From assembly GCA_000751295.2 (NCBI GenBank), contig CCMO02000001.1, positions 2,529,501-2,593,500 on the forward strand: a DNA stretch of 64,000 bases. The letters run 5' to 3'. The translations under genes were made by a program, and so were the position numbers. Position 1 is the first letter of the stretch, and each line of letters starts with the position of its first letter. Source of the DNA: a bacterium YEK0313. GTDB taxonomy: Bacteria; Pseudomonadota; Alphaproteobacteria; Rhizobiales; Phreatobacteraceae. Of the stretch, positions 33,198 to 41,307 are shown in pieces. The notes beneath the pieces are model-generated. The model was not told where the DNA came from and did not search any database. It worked only from the letters and a program-made list of their open reading frames with translations.

Positions 33198-36023
33198 ATG
33201 GTTGCAGCCATCTCGCGCAGACGTTTTCTCAACACCACGCTGGTTGCAGGTGTCGCGGTCAAGGTCTCGCTGCTCGCGCCGTCGGCCGAAGCCTCGCTGG
33301 TCCAGACGCCGCCGAGGCCCGGCCCGGACTGGCTGAAGCCGGACGGCCGGCCGCGCTACCGGCTCGACGCGGTTGCCAAGGTGACGGGGGCCAAGACCTT
33401 CACCAGGGACTACCGCGCGCGCGACCTGGAGGGCTGGCCTAAAGAGCAGTCCCATGCCTTTCTGATCCACGCCACCAGGGCCGACCGCAGCTTCGAGGGC
33501 ATCGATCTCGCCGCGCTCGGCGAGGACCTGAAGCCCGACCGCGTGGTGCTGCACGAAAACCTGGTCGCCGACGGCATCGTCGTGCCCAACCAGGATTTTT
33601 TCGGCGACGTTTTCCTGGTCCCGAAAGGGCAGACGCCGAGGCTGCTGGGCCAGCCGGTCGCGCTGCTGATCTATCGTGATTTCGCCCGCTACAATGCCGC
33701 CAAGCGCCGCATCCGTTTCGACGGGAGCGTGGTGCGCTACGGCGCCAGGACCCCCTACAACCCGCCGCCGCATTACGGCGCCTCGCGCTATGTCCGCATC
33801 GAAGGTGACAGCCCGCAGGCCGAAGACCGCTTTTCGCCACTGAAGGACACCGTCATCTTCGCCAAGTTCAACGGCGACGAGCCGGTCTGGCCGGCCGCGG
33901 GCGAGGGCGACGCCATGGCCCGCGGCATGGCCGCGGCGAGCGAGATCGCCGCGGGCGCGGCCGGCGCCGGCCCGGACAAGCTGGTATTCAAGCGCAACTA
34001 CTTCTCCCAGTCGATCGATGCCTCGGCCATGGAGGCCGACAACGGCAATGTCTGGTACGACCAGGCGAGCGGCACGCTGCACCTGATGATGGCGACGCAG
34101 TCGCCGCAGGAGGTGGCGGAGGTTTCGGCCGAGATCGTCAAGCATTCGCGCTTTCCTCTGAAGGAAGTCGATCTCAAGGCCGGCTATACGGTCGGCTACG
34201 GCACCAAGGACCACTGCATCTTCCCCTTCTTCTGCGTGGTTGCCGGGCTCTATGGCGACGGCCGGCCGGTGCGGCTCGCCAACGACCGCTTCGAGCAGTT
34301 CCAGATGGGGCTGAAGCGCCATGCCTTCTGGATGGACAAGACGCTGGTCGTCGACCGCAGGACCGGCCGTTTCGAGACCCTGATCGGCCGCTATCGCAGC
34401 GACGGCGGCGGCCGGCCGAACTTCTCCTTCTCGGTGACATTCGTCGGCGCCACCGCGGCACAATCGATCTACTATCTGCCGAAAAGCGATGTCTCGGCCA
34501 TCGCGCTCGCCTCGCGCGGCGTCGAGGCCGGCTCGACGCGCGGCTACGGCACGCTGCAGTCGATGTCGGCCACCGAGATGATGATCGACGAGGTGGCGGC
34601 CGAGCTCGGCATCGATGCCATCGAGCTGCGCCTGCGCAACGTCTTCAAGTCGGGCATGAAGAACACCCAGGGGGCGATCCCGGGCGGCGCGCTGCGCAAC
34701 GAGGAGATCCTCGAGCGCGCCCGCGCCCATCCGCTCTGGGCCGGCCGCCACGACAGGAAGAAGGCCTATGAGGCGGCCAATCCGGGCAAGCGCTACGGCG
34801 TCGGCTACGCCCATGTCCAGAAGGACTATGGCACCGGCGCGGAGGCGGCGGTCGCTTCGCTCGAGATCGATCCGAAGGGACGGCTGTCGTTCCGCCATGT
34901 CGCGCATGAAATGGGGCCGGGCGTCACCACCTCCCAGGCGATCATGGTCGGCGAGATCCTCGGCCGGGTTCCCGACGAGACCGAATACGGCATCACCCGC
35001 TGGCCGCAGATGCCGCTGGAAACGGCCGACCAGCCCTATACGACCTCGCAGGAGGAAGAGGACCGGCTGAGCCGCAATCCACGCTGGACGCCGCGCTTCA
35101 CCTCGCCGATGAGCGCCACCAACAGCGCCTATTATCTCGGCCACGCCACCCGCGAGGCGGCGCGGCTGCTGCTCGACCAGATGGTCTGGCCGGCGGCCAA
35201 GTCGTTGTGGAGCCGCGGCATCGGTGGCGGCGCTATCGCGCCCTACAATGTCCGCCGCGAGGACCTGCGGCTCGCCCGCGGGCTGGTGCAGGCCGGCGGC
35301 CTGCCGCCGCTGAGCCTCGAGCAGGTGGCCGCCGAGGCCCATCGCCTCGGCCTCGTCACAGGCGTCACCGTGCACACCTTCAACCGCTGGCAATGGACCG
35401 AGGCCGAGTTCGATCTTCCCGGCGAGAGCCGCATGCGCCTGCCGCTCGATGCGCTGGCCCTGCGCTACGGCGAGGGCGCGCCGGCCGAACGCAAGGCGCT
35501 GATGACGACCGGGGGCTGGCATTTCGTCGAGCGCGCGGCGGTCCATTATCCGCCGACCCAGCGCAACAATGCCGGCGTCACCTATTATGCGCCGATGGCG
35601 ACGCTGGCCGAGGTGGCGGTCGATACCGGCACCGGCAAGATCACGCTCCTGTCGCACCATTCCTATCTCGAATGCGGCCGGCAGGTGGTGCCGGAACTGG
35701 TGTCGGGCCAGATCCAGGGCGGCCTTGCCATGGGCATCGGCCACGCCCTGACCGAATATCTGCCGCTCTACGAGGACGGGCCGGGCGACGGCACCTGGAA
35801 CTGGAACCGCTACGAGCTGCCGCGCGCGGCCGATGTCGCTGTCTGGACCCAGACGGCGGAGGTGCTGCCGCCGCTCTCCGACACCGATCCGCCGAAGGGC
35901 ATGGCGGAAGTGGTGATGATCGCCGTCGTGCCGGCGATCGCCAATGCCGTCGCGCATGCCATCGGCAAGCGCTTCTACGAACTGCCGATCACCGCAGCCA
36001 AGATCAGGGGCGCACTGTCATGA
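33198..36023 (+). CDS. Periplasmic molybdenum hydroxylase, molybdopterin-binding large subunit
   Basis: A 941-residue xanthine dehydrogenase/aldehyde oxidase family protein with a Tat signal (SRRRFLNTTLVAGVAVKVSL, cleavage near SAEA). GRPRYRLDAVAKVTGAKTFT opens the a/b hammerhead domain; SRGVEAGSTRGYGTLQSMSA lies in the Mo-pterin region. The C-terminal KGMAEVVMIAVVPAIANAVA includes Glu at the position of the catalytic base of this family (KGxGE motif). Overlap of ATGA with the 2Fe-2S gene and a following cytochrome gene show a three-subunit enzyme that passes electrons to the respiratory chain, as in membrane-linked aldehyde or N-heterocycle dehydrogenases. The substrate is not evident. GGAG precedes the ATG by seven bases. 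Confidence 0.88.
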   Translation: MVAAISRRRFLNTTLVAGVAVKVSLLAPSAEASLVQTPPRPGPDWLKPDGRPRYRLDAVAKVTGAKTFTRDYRARDLEGWPKEQSHAFLIHATRADRSFEGIDLAALGEDLKPDRVVLHENLVADGIVVPNQDFFGDVFLVPKGQTPRLLGQPVALLIYRDFARYNAAKRRIRFDGSVVRYGARTPYNPPPHYGASRYVRIEGDSPQAEDRFSPLKDTVIFAKFNGDEPVWPAAGEGDAMARGMAAASEIAAGAAGAGPDKLVFKRNYFSQSIDASAMEADNGNVWYDQASGTLHLMMATQSPQEVAEVSAEIVKHSRFPLKEVDLKAGYTVGYGTKDHCIFPFFCVVAGLYGDGRPVRLANDRFEQFQMGLKRHAFWMDKTLVVDRRTGRFETLIGRYRSDGGGRPNFSFSVTFVGATAAQSIYYLPKSDVSAIALASRGVEAGSTRGYGTLQSMSATEMMIDEVAAELGIDAIELRLRNVFKSGMKNTQGAIPGGALRNEEILERARAHPLWAGRHDRKKAYEAANPGKRYGVGYAHVQKDYGTGAEAAVASLEIDPKGRLSFRHVAHEMGPGVTTSQAIMVGEILGRVPDETEYGITRWPQMPLETADQPYTTSQEEEDRLSRNPRWTPRFTSPMSATNSAYYLGHATREAARLLLDQMVWPAAKSLWSRGIGGGAIAPYNVRREDLRLARGLVQAGGLPPLSLEQVAAEAHRLGLVTGVTVHTFNRWQWTEAEFDLPGESRMRLPLDALALRYGEGAPAERKALMTTGGWHFVERAAVHYPPTQRNNAGVTYYAPMATLAEVAVDTGTGKITLLSHHSYLECGRQVVPELVSGQIQGGLAMGIGHALTEYLPLYEDGPGDGTWNWNRYELPRAADVAVWTQTAEVLPPLSDTDPPKGMAEVVMIAVVPAIANAVAHAIGKRFYELPITAAKIRGALS

Positions 36024-36562
36024 CCCTTGCCGAGAAGCCCCTGTCGCTCACCGTCAACGGCGAGAAGGTCGGGCCGGTCAGCGTGCCCGAGGATCTGATG
36101 ATGCAGGATTTCCTGCATGAATATCTGAACCTGACCGGCGCCCGCATGGGCTGTGGGCAGGGCATCTGCCATGCCTGCACCGTCATCGTCGAGCGCGACG
36201 ACGGCGTGCTGGAGGAGATGCGCACCTGCATCACCGGCGCCCACTGGTTCGAGGGCCGCAAGGTGCGCACCGTCGAGGGGCTTGCGCGGCGCGGCGCGGC
36301 CGGTGCGCTCGAGCTGACGCCGGTGCAGCAGGCCTTCATCGAGCATTTCTCGTTCCAGTGCGGCTACTGCACGCCCGGTTTCGTCGTCGGGGCGACCGTG
36401 CTTCTCGACCGGCTGAGGCGCAATCCGGTGCGGCGCGCCGATCTCGAGCGCACCATCACCGAGGCGCTCGATGGCCATATCTGCCGATGTACCGGATATG
36501 TCCGCTATTACGAGGCGGTGCACGACGTGGTGTTGAAGACACCTGGACTGGTCCGGGGCTGA
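36020..36562 (+). CDS. 2Fe-2S subunit of the molybdenum hydroxylase
   Basis: A 180-residue small subunit. The plant-type ferredoxin cluster ligands are CGQGICHAC and a later Cys in RTCITG. The second, helical cluster domain has QCGYCTPGFVV and ICRCTGYVRYYEAV, the CGxCx(n)CRC signature of this family. It transfers electrons from the Mo site to the cytochrome subunit. It lacks its own signal, so it is presumably carried out with the Tat-targeted large subunit. It overlaps that gene by four bases and is 13 bases from the cytochrome gene. Confidence 0.92.
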   Translation: MTLAEKPLSLTVNGEKVGPVSVPEDLMMQDFLHEYLNLTGARMGCGQGICHACTVIVERDDGVLEEMRTCITGAHWFEGRKVRTVEGLARRGAAGALELTPVQQAFIEHFSFQCGYCTPGFVVGATVLLDRLRRNPVRRADLERTITEALDGHICRCTGYVRYYEAVHDVVLKTPGLVRG

Positions 36563-36575
36563 CGGGGCGAGCATC

Positions 36576-37871
36576 ATGACCATGCGCGGGATCCTCAAGG
36601 CCCTGGCCGTCCTCGTGGTGCTGGGCGGCGCTGCCGCGGGCAGCGTCTTTTTCGGATTGTTCGAGCGCAGCGTCGTGACCCGCGCCGTCGATCAGCCGCT
36701 GAGTCCCGACGAGATGAAGCGCCTTGCCGCGCGTGGCGCCTATATCGCCACCGCGGCCGACTGCTACGCCTGCCATACCGCCAAGGACGGCGCGCCCTGG
36801 GCAGGCGGCCTGCCGTTCGAGACGCCTTTCGGCACCATCTACGCCACCAACATCTCGCCGCACCGGGAGATGGGCATCGGCAACTGGACCCGCGCGGAGT
36901 TCCACCGCGCCGTCCGCGACGGCGTCGGCCGAGGCGGCGTGCATCTCTATCCGGCGATGCCCTATGCCTCCTATCGCCTGATGACCGAAGCGGACGTCGA
37001 TGCCGTCTACGCCTATCTGATGACACGCGAGCCGATGGCCGTGCCGAACCGGCCGAACGCGCTCGGTTTTCCCTTCAACATCAGGCAGTCGCTGACCTTC
37101 TGGAACCTCGTCAACCTGTCGGCCAAGACCGATATTGCAGTCGCCGGCCGGTCGGCGCTGTGGAACCGCGGCCGCTACGTGGTCGATGCGCTCGGCCATT
37201 GCGGCGAATGCCATACGCCGCGCAACCTCATGCAGGGCATGGAGCCTTCGGCCTATCTGCGCGGCGCGGTGATCGAGGGGATCGAGGCGCCCGGCATCAC
37301 CAAGCCCGGCCTCATCGCCATGGGCTTCGATCCGGTCTCGCTCGCCCGCTTCATGAAGACCGGGCTGTCGGCCCAGGGCTCGATGACCAACCAGATGTTC
37401 GAGGTGGTGCATTTCTCCACCCAATATATGAGCGACGACGACCTGAATGCGATGTCGGCCTATCTGTTCGATCTCGACACCGTGCCCGACACGGCAACAC
37501 CGCCACCGTCGCCGGCACCCGTCGAGGTGCCGCAGGCGGTCGCGAGCGCCGGGCGCGCCACCTATCTCAATCTCTGCGCCGGCTGCCATGGTTCCGCGGG
37601 CGAGGGCATTCCCCACGTCGCCGTGCCGATGGCGACCAATGCCTCGCTGCGGCTCGTCAATGCCCGCAACTTCCTGCACACGACGCTCAACGGCATTCCC
37701 GCCCAGAGCTTCCCCGGGCTCGAGCGCATGCAGCCCATGCCCGGCTTCGCCGACAAGCTGGACGACCGGGCCGTGGCCGATCTCGCCAACTGGATGCGCG
37801 CGCGCTGGGGCGGCAGGACACCCGACGTCACGCCGGAGGCGGTCGCGGCCATGCGCCACCGCGGCCATTAG
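36576..37871 (+). CDS. Tri-haem cytochrome c subunit of the molybdenum hydroxylase
   Basis: A 431-residue exported or membrane-anchored cytochrome. The N-terminus has one hydrophobic helix (ALAVLVVLGGAAAGSVFFGL). Three CXXCH sites are visible: CYACH at 63-67, CGECH at 209-213 and CAGCH at 334-338. This length and spacing match the cytochrome subunits of alcohol/aldehyde dehydrogenases (AdhB type) and of Mo-hydroxylases. Conserved GGLPFETPFGTIYATNISP follows the first haem. It should accept electrons from the 2Fe-2S subunit and pass them to quinone or a terminal oxidase. Confidence 0.9.
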   Translation: MTMRGILKALAVLVVLGGAAAGSVFFGLFERSVVTRAVDQPLSPDEMKRLAARGAYIATAADCYACHTAKDGAPWAGGLPFETPFGTIYATNISPHREMGIGNWTRAEFHRAVRDGVGRGGVHLYPAMPYASYRLMTEADVDAVYAYLMTREPMAVPNRPNALGFPFNIRQSLTFWNLVNLSAKTDIAVAGRSALWNRGRYVVDALGHCGECHTPRNLMQGMEPSAYLRGAVIEGIEAPGITKPGLIAMGFDPVSLARFMKTGLSAQGSMTNQMFEVVHFSTQYMSDDDLNAMSAYLFDLDTVPDTATPPPSPAPVEVPQAVASAGRATYLNLCAGCHGSAGEGIPHVAVPMATNASLRLVNARNFLHTTLNGIPAQSFPGLERMQPMPGFADKLDDRAVADLANWMRARWGGRTPDVTPEAVAAMRHRGH

Positions 37872-37885
37872 GATCGGCACGGCGG

Positions 37886-38347
37886 TCAGTCCGCGGCGTA
37901 CCTGATCAGGTTGTCGCGGACCTTGACGATGGTCTTCTGGAGCGCTGCGAACTCCTCGGGGCTGAGGCCGGTCGCCGCGACCAGGGTCTTCTGGCCGCCG
38001 GCTTCGCGCAGGTGCCGGCCAGCTTCCGTCAGGCTGACGATGACCTGGCGCTCGTCGGTCGGATCGCGCCGGCGCACGAGATAGCCGAGCTCCTCGAGTT
38101 TCTTGAGGATCGGCGTCAGCGTGTTCGATTCCAGGAACAGCTTCTCGCCGAGAGCCTTGACCGTCTGGTCGTCCTCCTCCCACAGCGCGACGATGGCGAT
38201 CCACTGGGTATAGGTGACCCCGAGCTCGGCGAGGATCGGCTTGTAGGCGCGGCCATAGGCGAGGTTCGCGGAATAGACCGCGAAGCACAGGAAGTCGGCC
38301 AGTTTCGGTAGCGGCCGGGGCGGTTCGGTCACTTCTGTCCCTCGCAT
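37886..38347 (-). CDS. ohrR: MarR-type organic hydroperoxide sensor OhrR
   Basis: A 153-residue MarR family repressor. LADFLCFAVYSANLAYGRAY carries Cys21 at the place of the redox-sensing Cys of OhrR, with the aromatic residue near it. TVKALGEKLFLESNTLTPIL is the recognition helix region and LVRRRDPTDERQVIVSLT the wing. Oxidation of the Cys by organic peroxides releases DNA and opens ohr. The gene is divergent from ohr, separated by a region with inverted repeats that are its likely operators. Confidence 0.9.
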   Translation of the reverse strand: MRGTEVTEPPRPLPKLADFLCFAVYSANLAYGRAYKPILAELGVTYTQWIAIVALWEEDDQTVKALGEKLFLESNTLTPILKKLEELGYLVRRRDPTDERQVIVSLTEAGRHLREAGGQKTLVAATGLSPEEFAALQKTIVKVRDNLIRYAAD

Positions 38348-38375
38348 CGTTGCCCAATCACGATTCCTTTATATA

Positions 38376-38449
38376 GATCGCATCTGATTAAATCGGAAAG
38401 GCGTTGACTGTCGGGGGTGAGGTCAAGTAGCTAAATCGCATCCGATTTA
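38376..38449. promoter_or_regulatory. Candidate OhrR operators and ohr promoter
   Basis: A perfect inverted repeat TAAATCGCATCCGATTTA (38432-38449, 7-bp arms, 4-base spacer) lies 33 bases before the ohr start. A related site GATCGCATCTGATTAAATCGG is at 38376-38396, close to the ohrR start. A third half-site (GGATACGATTTA) follows the first. TTGACT at 38404 with TAGCTA 18 bases later is a possible promoter for ohr overlapping the operator. Two sites in an ohrR-ohr gap fit autoregulation plus control of ohr. Confidence 0.65.
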
Positions 38450-38481
38450 AGCGGATACGATTTATTATGAGGATCCAAACC

Positions 38482-38892
38482 ATGGTGGCGACCACCCTAT
38501 ACACCGGGAAGACCCATACGACCGGCGGGCGCGACGGCGTCGCGCGCTCATCCGACGGCCGCCTCGACATCAAGCTGTCGAGGCCCGGCTCGTCGGGCAG
38601 CGGCACCAATCCGGAACAGCTCTTCGCGGCCGGCTGGTCCGCCTGCTTCATCGGGGCGATGGGCCGTGCGGCCGCTGAGGTGAAGGTCGCGCTGCCGGCG
38701 GAGACGGCGATCGATGCCGAGGTCGATCTCGCCAGCGCCGATGGCGCCTTCTTCCTGCGCGCGCGGCTCTTCGTCAGTTTGCCTGGCCTCGATCGGGCCG
38801 TGGCCCGCGCGATCGTCGATGCCGCGCATGAGATCTGCCCCTATTCCAAGGCGACGCGCGGCAATATCGAGGTCGAGCTGCAACTGGTCTGA
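38482..38892 (+). CDS. ohr: Organic hydroperoxide resistance peroxidase Ohr
   Basis: A 136-residue OsmC/Ohr fold protein. The two catalytic cysteines are Cys55 in AGWSACFIGA and Cys119 in HEICPYSKATRGNIEV. It reduces organic peroxides, using dihydrolipoyl proteins as reductant in studied members. The ATG at 38482 has GAGGA eight bases upstream and gives the usual start LYTGKTHTTGGRDG; the ATG at 38467 lacks a ribosome site. It is followed by a DipZ-like thiol-disulphide protein gene. Confidence 0.92.
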   Translation: MVATTLYTGKTHTTGGRDGVARSSDGRLDIKLSRPGSSGSGTNPEQLFAAGWSACFIGAMGRAAAEVKVALPAETAIDAEVDLASADGAFFLRARLFVSLPGLDRAVARAIVDAAHEICPYSKATRGNIEVELQLV

Positions 38893-38900
38893 GATCGCGC

Positions 38901-38925
38901 CGCCGGCGCGGAAGGCGCGCCGGCG
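38901..38925 (+). other. Strong intercistronic hairpin between ohr and dipZ
   Basis: CGCCGGCGCG (38901-38910) pairs perfectly with CGCGCCGGCG (38916-38925) around a GAAGG loop. No T run follows, so it is not a standard terminator. It starts eight bases after the ohr stop and may slow 3' decay of ohr mRNA or reduce readthrough into dipZ. Confidence 0.5.
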
Positions 38926-38968
38926 CCGCCCCTCCCGACAAACCGTTTCTTCGAAGGGGAGAGCGCCC

Positions 38969-40696
38969 ATGAGCCTCTTCGTCCTGGCTTTCCTCGCCGG
39001 TGCGTTGACCGTCGTCACGCCCTGCATCCTGCCGATCGTGCCGGTCATCCTCGCGCGCTCCGGCCTGCCATTTGTCCGCGGCGGCCTGCCGATGCTTCTC
39101 GGCCTTGCCCTTGCTTTCGCGGCCATCGCCAGCCTCGGCGCCTTCGCCGGCGGCTGGGCCGTCGCGGCGAACCGGTACGGCAGGGCGGCTGCACTCGTCC
39201 TGATGGCTGCCTTCGGCCTTGCCCTGGTGTTTCCTGCCGTTTCGGCGCGGCTGTCCGCCCCGCTGGTAGTGGCGGGCGGCCGCCTGAGCGCCTGGGCAGC
39301 CGGCAGGCGGCCGACGGTGCTCGCATCTGCGGGCCTCGGCGTCGCGGCCGGGCTCCTGTGGGCGCCCTGCGCCGGTCCCGTGCTCGGCCTGATCCTGTCG
39401 GGGGCGGCGCTCGCCGGGCCCGGCCTTGAGACGGCGGCCCTGCTGTTCACCTACGGCCTCGGCGCGGCGGCGGCACTCGCAATCGCGCTCCTCGCCGGCA
39501 GGAGGCTGGCCGGCGTCCTGCGGCCGTCCTGGTCCTGGCTCGACGGTGGCCGCCGGCTCGTCGGCGCAGCGGTGGTCGTCGCGGTCGCACTCATCGGCCT
39601 CGGTCTCGATGCAAGGCTGCTGCAGCCCCTGTCCGCCCGCTATGCCTTCGGGCTGGAGAACGCGCTCGCAAGGACGCTCGATACGATGCGGGAAGCCGGC
39701 GCGGCCATGGCCGCGCCCGCGACGCCCGAGCGGCTCACCGGCCCGCTCGCCGCGCTGCTCGGTCAGACGGCCTGGATCAATGCCGCCCCGCTCGGCGAGA
39801 GCGACCTGCGCGGCAAGGTCGTGCTGGTCAATTTCTGGACCTATTCCTGCATCAACTGCCTGCGCGCCCTGCCGCATGTGAAGGCCTGGGCGGAGAAATA
39901 TCGCGACGACGGGCTGATCGTCATCGGTGTCCACACACCGGAATTCGCCTTCGAGAAGGATGCCGGCAATGTCGGCAGCGCCGCGACCGCGCTCGGCGTC
40001 CGCTACCCCGTCCTTCTCGACAACGAGTTCCAGATCTGGCGTGCGTTCCGCAATGCCGGCTGGCCGGGTCTTTATCTCGTCGGCAGCGATGGCCGCATGC
40101 GCCACCAGATGCTGGGCGAGGGCGACTATGAACAGACCGAACGGGTGATCCGGCGCCTGCTGTCGGAGGCCGGACGCCCGGAGGCCGTCGGTGCCGCCGG
40201 GCCGGTGACAGGCGAGGGAGTCGAGAGGGAGGCCGACTGGGCCAGTCTCCGCTCGCCCGAAACCTATCTCGGCTACGACAAGGCCGAACGTTTCGCGGCC
40301 TCCGGCGCGGTGGCCCGGGACGCGCCGGCGACATATGCCCACCATCGGCCCTTGCCGCTGAACACGTGGAGTCTGGCCGGCGGCTGGACGATCGGTTCGG
40401 AATTCGCAAGCCTGAATACGGATGGCGGCAGCATCCGCTACCGTTTCCGCGCCCGCGACCTCCACCTCGTTCTGGTGCCCGGCGCGGCCGGCCGGCCCGT
40501 ACGCTTCCGCGTCACCGTCGACGGTGCGGCGCCGGGCGAACATCATGGCGCGGATGTCGACGAAGCGGGCCACGGCGTTGTCACCGACGGTCGCCTCTAT
40601 CAGCTCGTCCGGCAGTCCGGCCCGGTGCGCGAGCGCACGTTCGAGATCGAGTTTTCCGGGCCGGGCATTCGCGCCTATGCCTTCACCTTCGGCTGA
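38969..40696 (+). CDS. dipZ: DipZ-type thiol-disulphide protein (CcdA-like membrane domain plus thioredoxin-like domain)
   Basis: A 575-residue fusion. The N-terminal part is a CcdA/DsbD-like membrane domain with VVTPCILPIVPVILARSG (Cys in the first helix) and LLWAPCAGPVLGLILSGA (second conserved Cys). Residues ~280-400 are a thioredoxin-like domain with VLVNFWTYSCINCLRALPHV, whose CINC is the active site. The C-terminal ~150 residues match the carbohydrate-binding-like end of DipZ proteins (YAFTFG end). It moves reducing power from cytoplasmic thioredoxin to the periplasm. Its position after ohr suggests a role in peroxide stress. A terminator follows at 40731-40760. Confidence 0.88.
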   Translation: MSLFVLAFLAGALTVVTPCILPIVPVILARSGLPFVRGGLPMLLGLALAFAAIASLGAFAGGWAVAANRYGRAAALVLMAAFGLALVFPAVSARLSAPLVVAGGRLSAWAAGRRPTVLASAGLGVAAGLLWAPCAGPVLGLILSGAALAGPGLETAALLFTYGLGAAAALAIALLAGRRLAGVLRPSWSWLDGGRRLVGAAVVVAVALIGLGLDARLLQPLSARYAFGLENALARTLDTMREAGAAMAAPATPERLTGPLAALLGQTAWINAAPLGESDLRGKVVLVNFWTYSCINCLRALPHVKAWAEKYRDDGLIVIGVHTPEFAFEKDAGNVGSAATALGVRYPVLLDNEFQIWRAFRNAGWPGLYLVGSDGRMRHQMLGEGDYEQTERVIRRLLSEAGRPEAVGAAGPVTGEGVEREADWASLRSPETYLGYDKAERFAASGAVARDAPATYAHHRPLPLNTWSLAGGWTIGSEFASLNTDGGSIRYRFRARDLHLVLVPGAAGRPVRFRVTVDGAAPGEHHGADVDEAGHGVVTDGRLYQLVRQSGPVRERTFEIEFSGPGIRAYAFTFG

Positions 40697-40730
40697 GCCC
40701 CCCGCTGACAGCGTCCGGTGAGAGAAGCAG

Positions 40731-40760
40731 GGGCGGCCCGCACTGTCGGGCCGCCCTTTT
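40731..40760 (+). terminator. Intrinsic terminator after dipZ
   Basis: GGGCGGCCCG (40731-40740) and CGGGCCGCCC (40747-40756) form a perfect 10-bp stem around CACTGT, followed by TTTT at 40757-40760. It terminates the ohr-dipZ unit, just before the convergent PACE gene end. Confidence 0.85.
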
Positions 40761-40770
40761 CGCGTCTCGG

Positions 40771-41214
40771 TCAGGCGGTTGCGCCGGCGAGCGCGCCGCG
40801 GGTTTCCGGCAGCGGGAAGATGCGGTCGTAGGCCAGGTTGAACACGAAGGCATAGACCACGTAGAAGCCGGCAATGGCGATATCCATGATGAAGGCGTCG
40901 ATCAGGCTGATGCCGAGATACCAGGCGATCGCCGGCAGCAGCACGATCAGCAGGCCTGCCTCGAACAGGATGGCGTGAGCGACGCGCACGGGCAGGCTCT
41001 TGGCCACGCTGCCGGTGCGCCACTGCATCAGATGGTCGAAACCGAGATTGTAGAGATAGTTCCAGGCGGTCGCGACGATCGAGCTGCCGATGCCGATGAC
41101 GCCCATCTGCTCCAGGCGGATGCCGAACAGCCAACTGCCGGCCGGCAGCACGATGGCGAGGCTGACGAGTTCGAACAGGATGGTGTGGCGGATGCGGTCG
41201 GACGATGTGCGCAT
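40771..41214 (-). CDS. PACE family multidrug efflux transporter
   Basis: A 147-residue inner-membrane protein made of two tandem BTP (bacterial transmembrane pair) units, four helices in all. Unit 1: RHTILFELVSLAIVLPAGSW and TAWNYLYNLGFDHLM; unit 2: RVAHAILFEAGLLIVLLPAI and YVVYAFVFNLAYDRIFP. The two FE motifs in helices 1 and 3 and the WNY/FNLAYD segments are the family hallmark (Glu in helix 1 is needed for proton coupling in AceI). PACE pumps export chlorhexidine and short diamines. It diverges from a LysR-type gene, as aceI does from aceR. Confidence 0.88.
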   Translation of the reverse strand: MRTSSDRIRHTILFELVSLAIVLPAGSWLFGIRLEQMGVIGIGSSIVATAWNYLYNLGFDHLMQWRTGSVAKSLPVRVAHAILFEAGLLIVLLPAIAWYLGISLIDAFIMDIAIAGFYVVYAFVFNLAYDRIFPLPETRGALAGATA

Positions 41215-41274
41215 GATGAAACAAGCTCTGCATGAAAAAGAAACGTGCGCGCCTTCTATCGCTATTTGTGCTAA

Positions 41275-41302
41275 TCTCAAGTTAGGTACCATCTGATTGA
41301 GA
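41275..41302. promoter_or_regulatory. Inverted repeat in the PACE-LysR divergent promoter
   Basis: TCTCAA (41275-41280) and TTGAGA (41297-41302) form an inverted repeat separated by 16 bases, in the 93-base gap between the divergent genes. It ends five bases before the LysR start. It could be the regulator's autoregulatory site, but the arms are short. Confidence 0.3.
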
Positions 41303-41307
41303 GATAG

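Noticed and set aside
33099..35957. 952-residue minus-strand frame opposite the molybdenum hydroxylase
   Set aside because: The plus frame has a Tat signal and Mo-pterin motifs, with overlapping partner genes.
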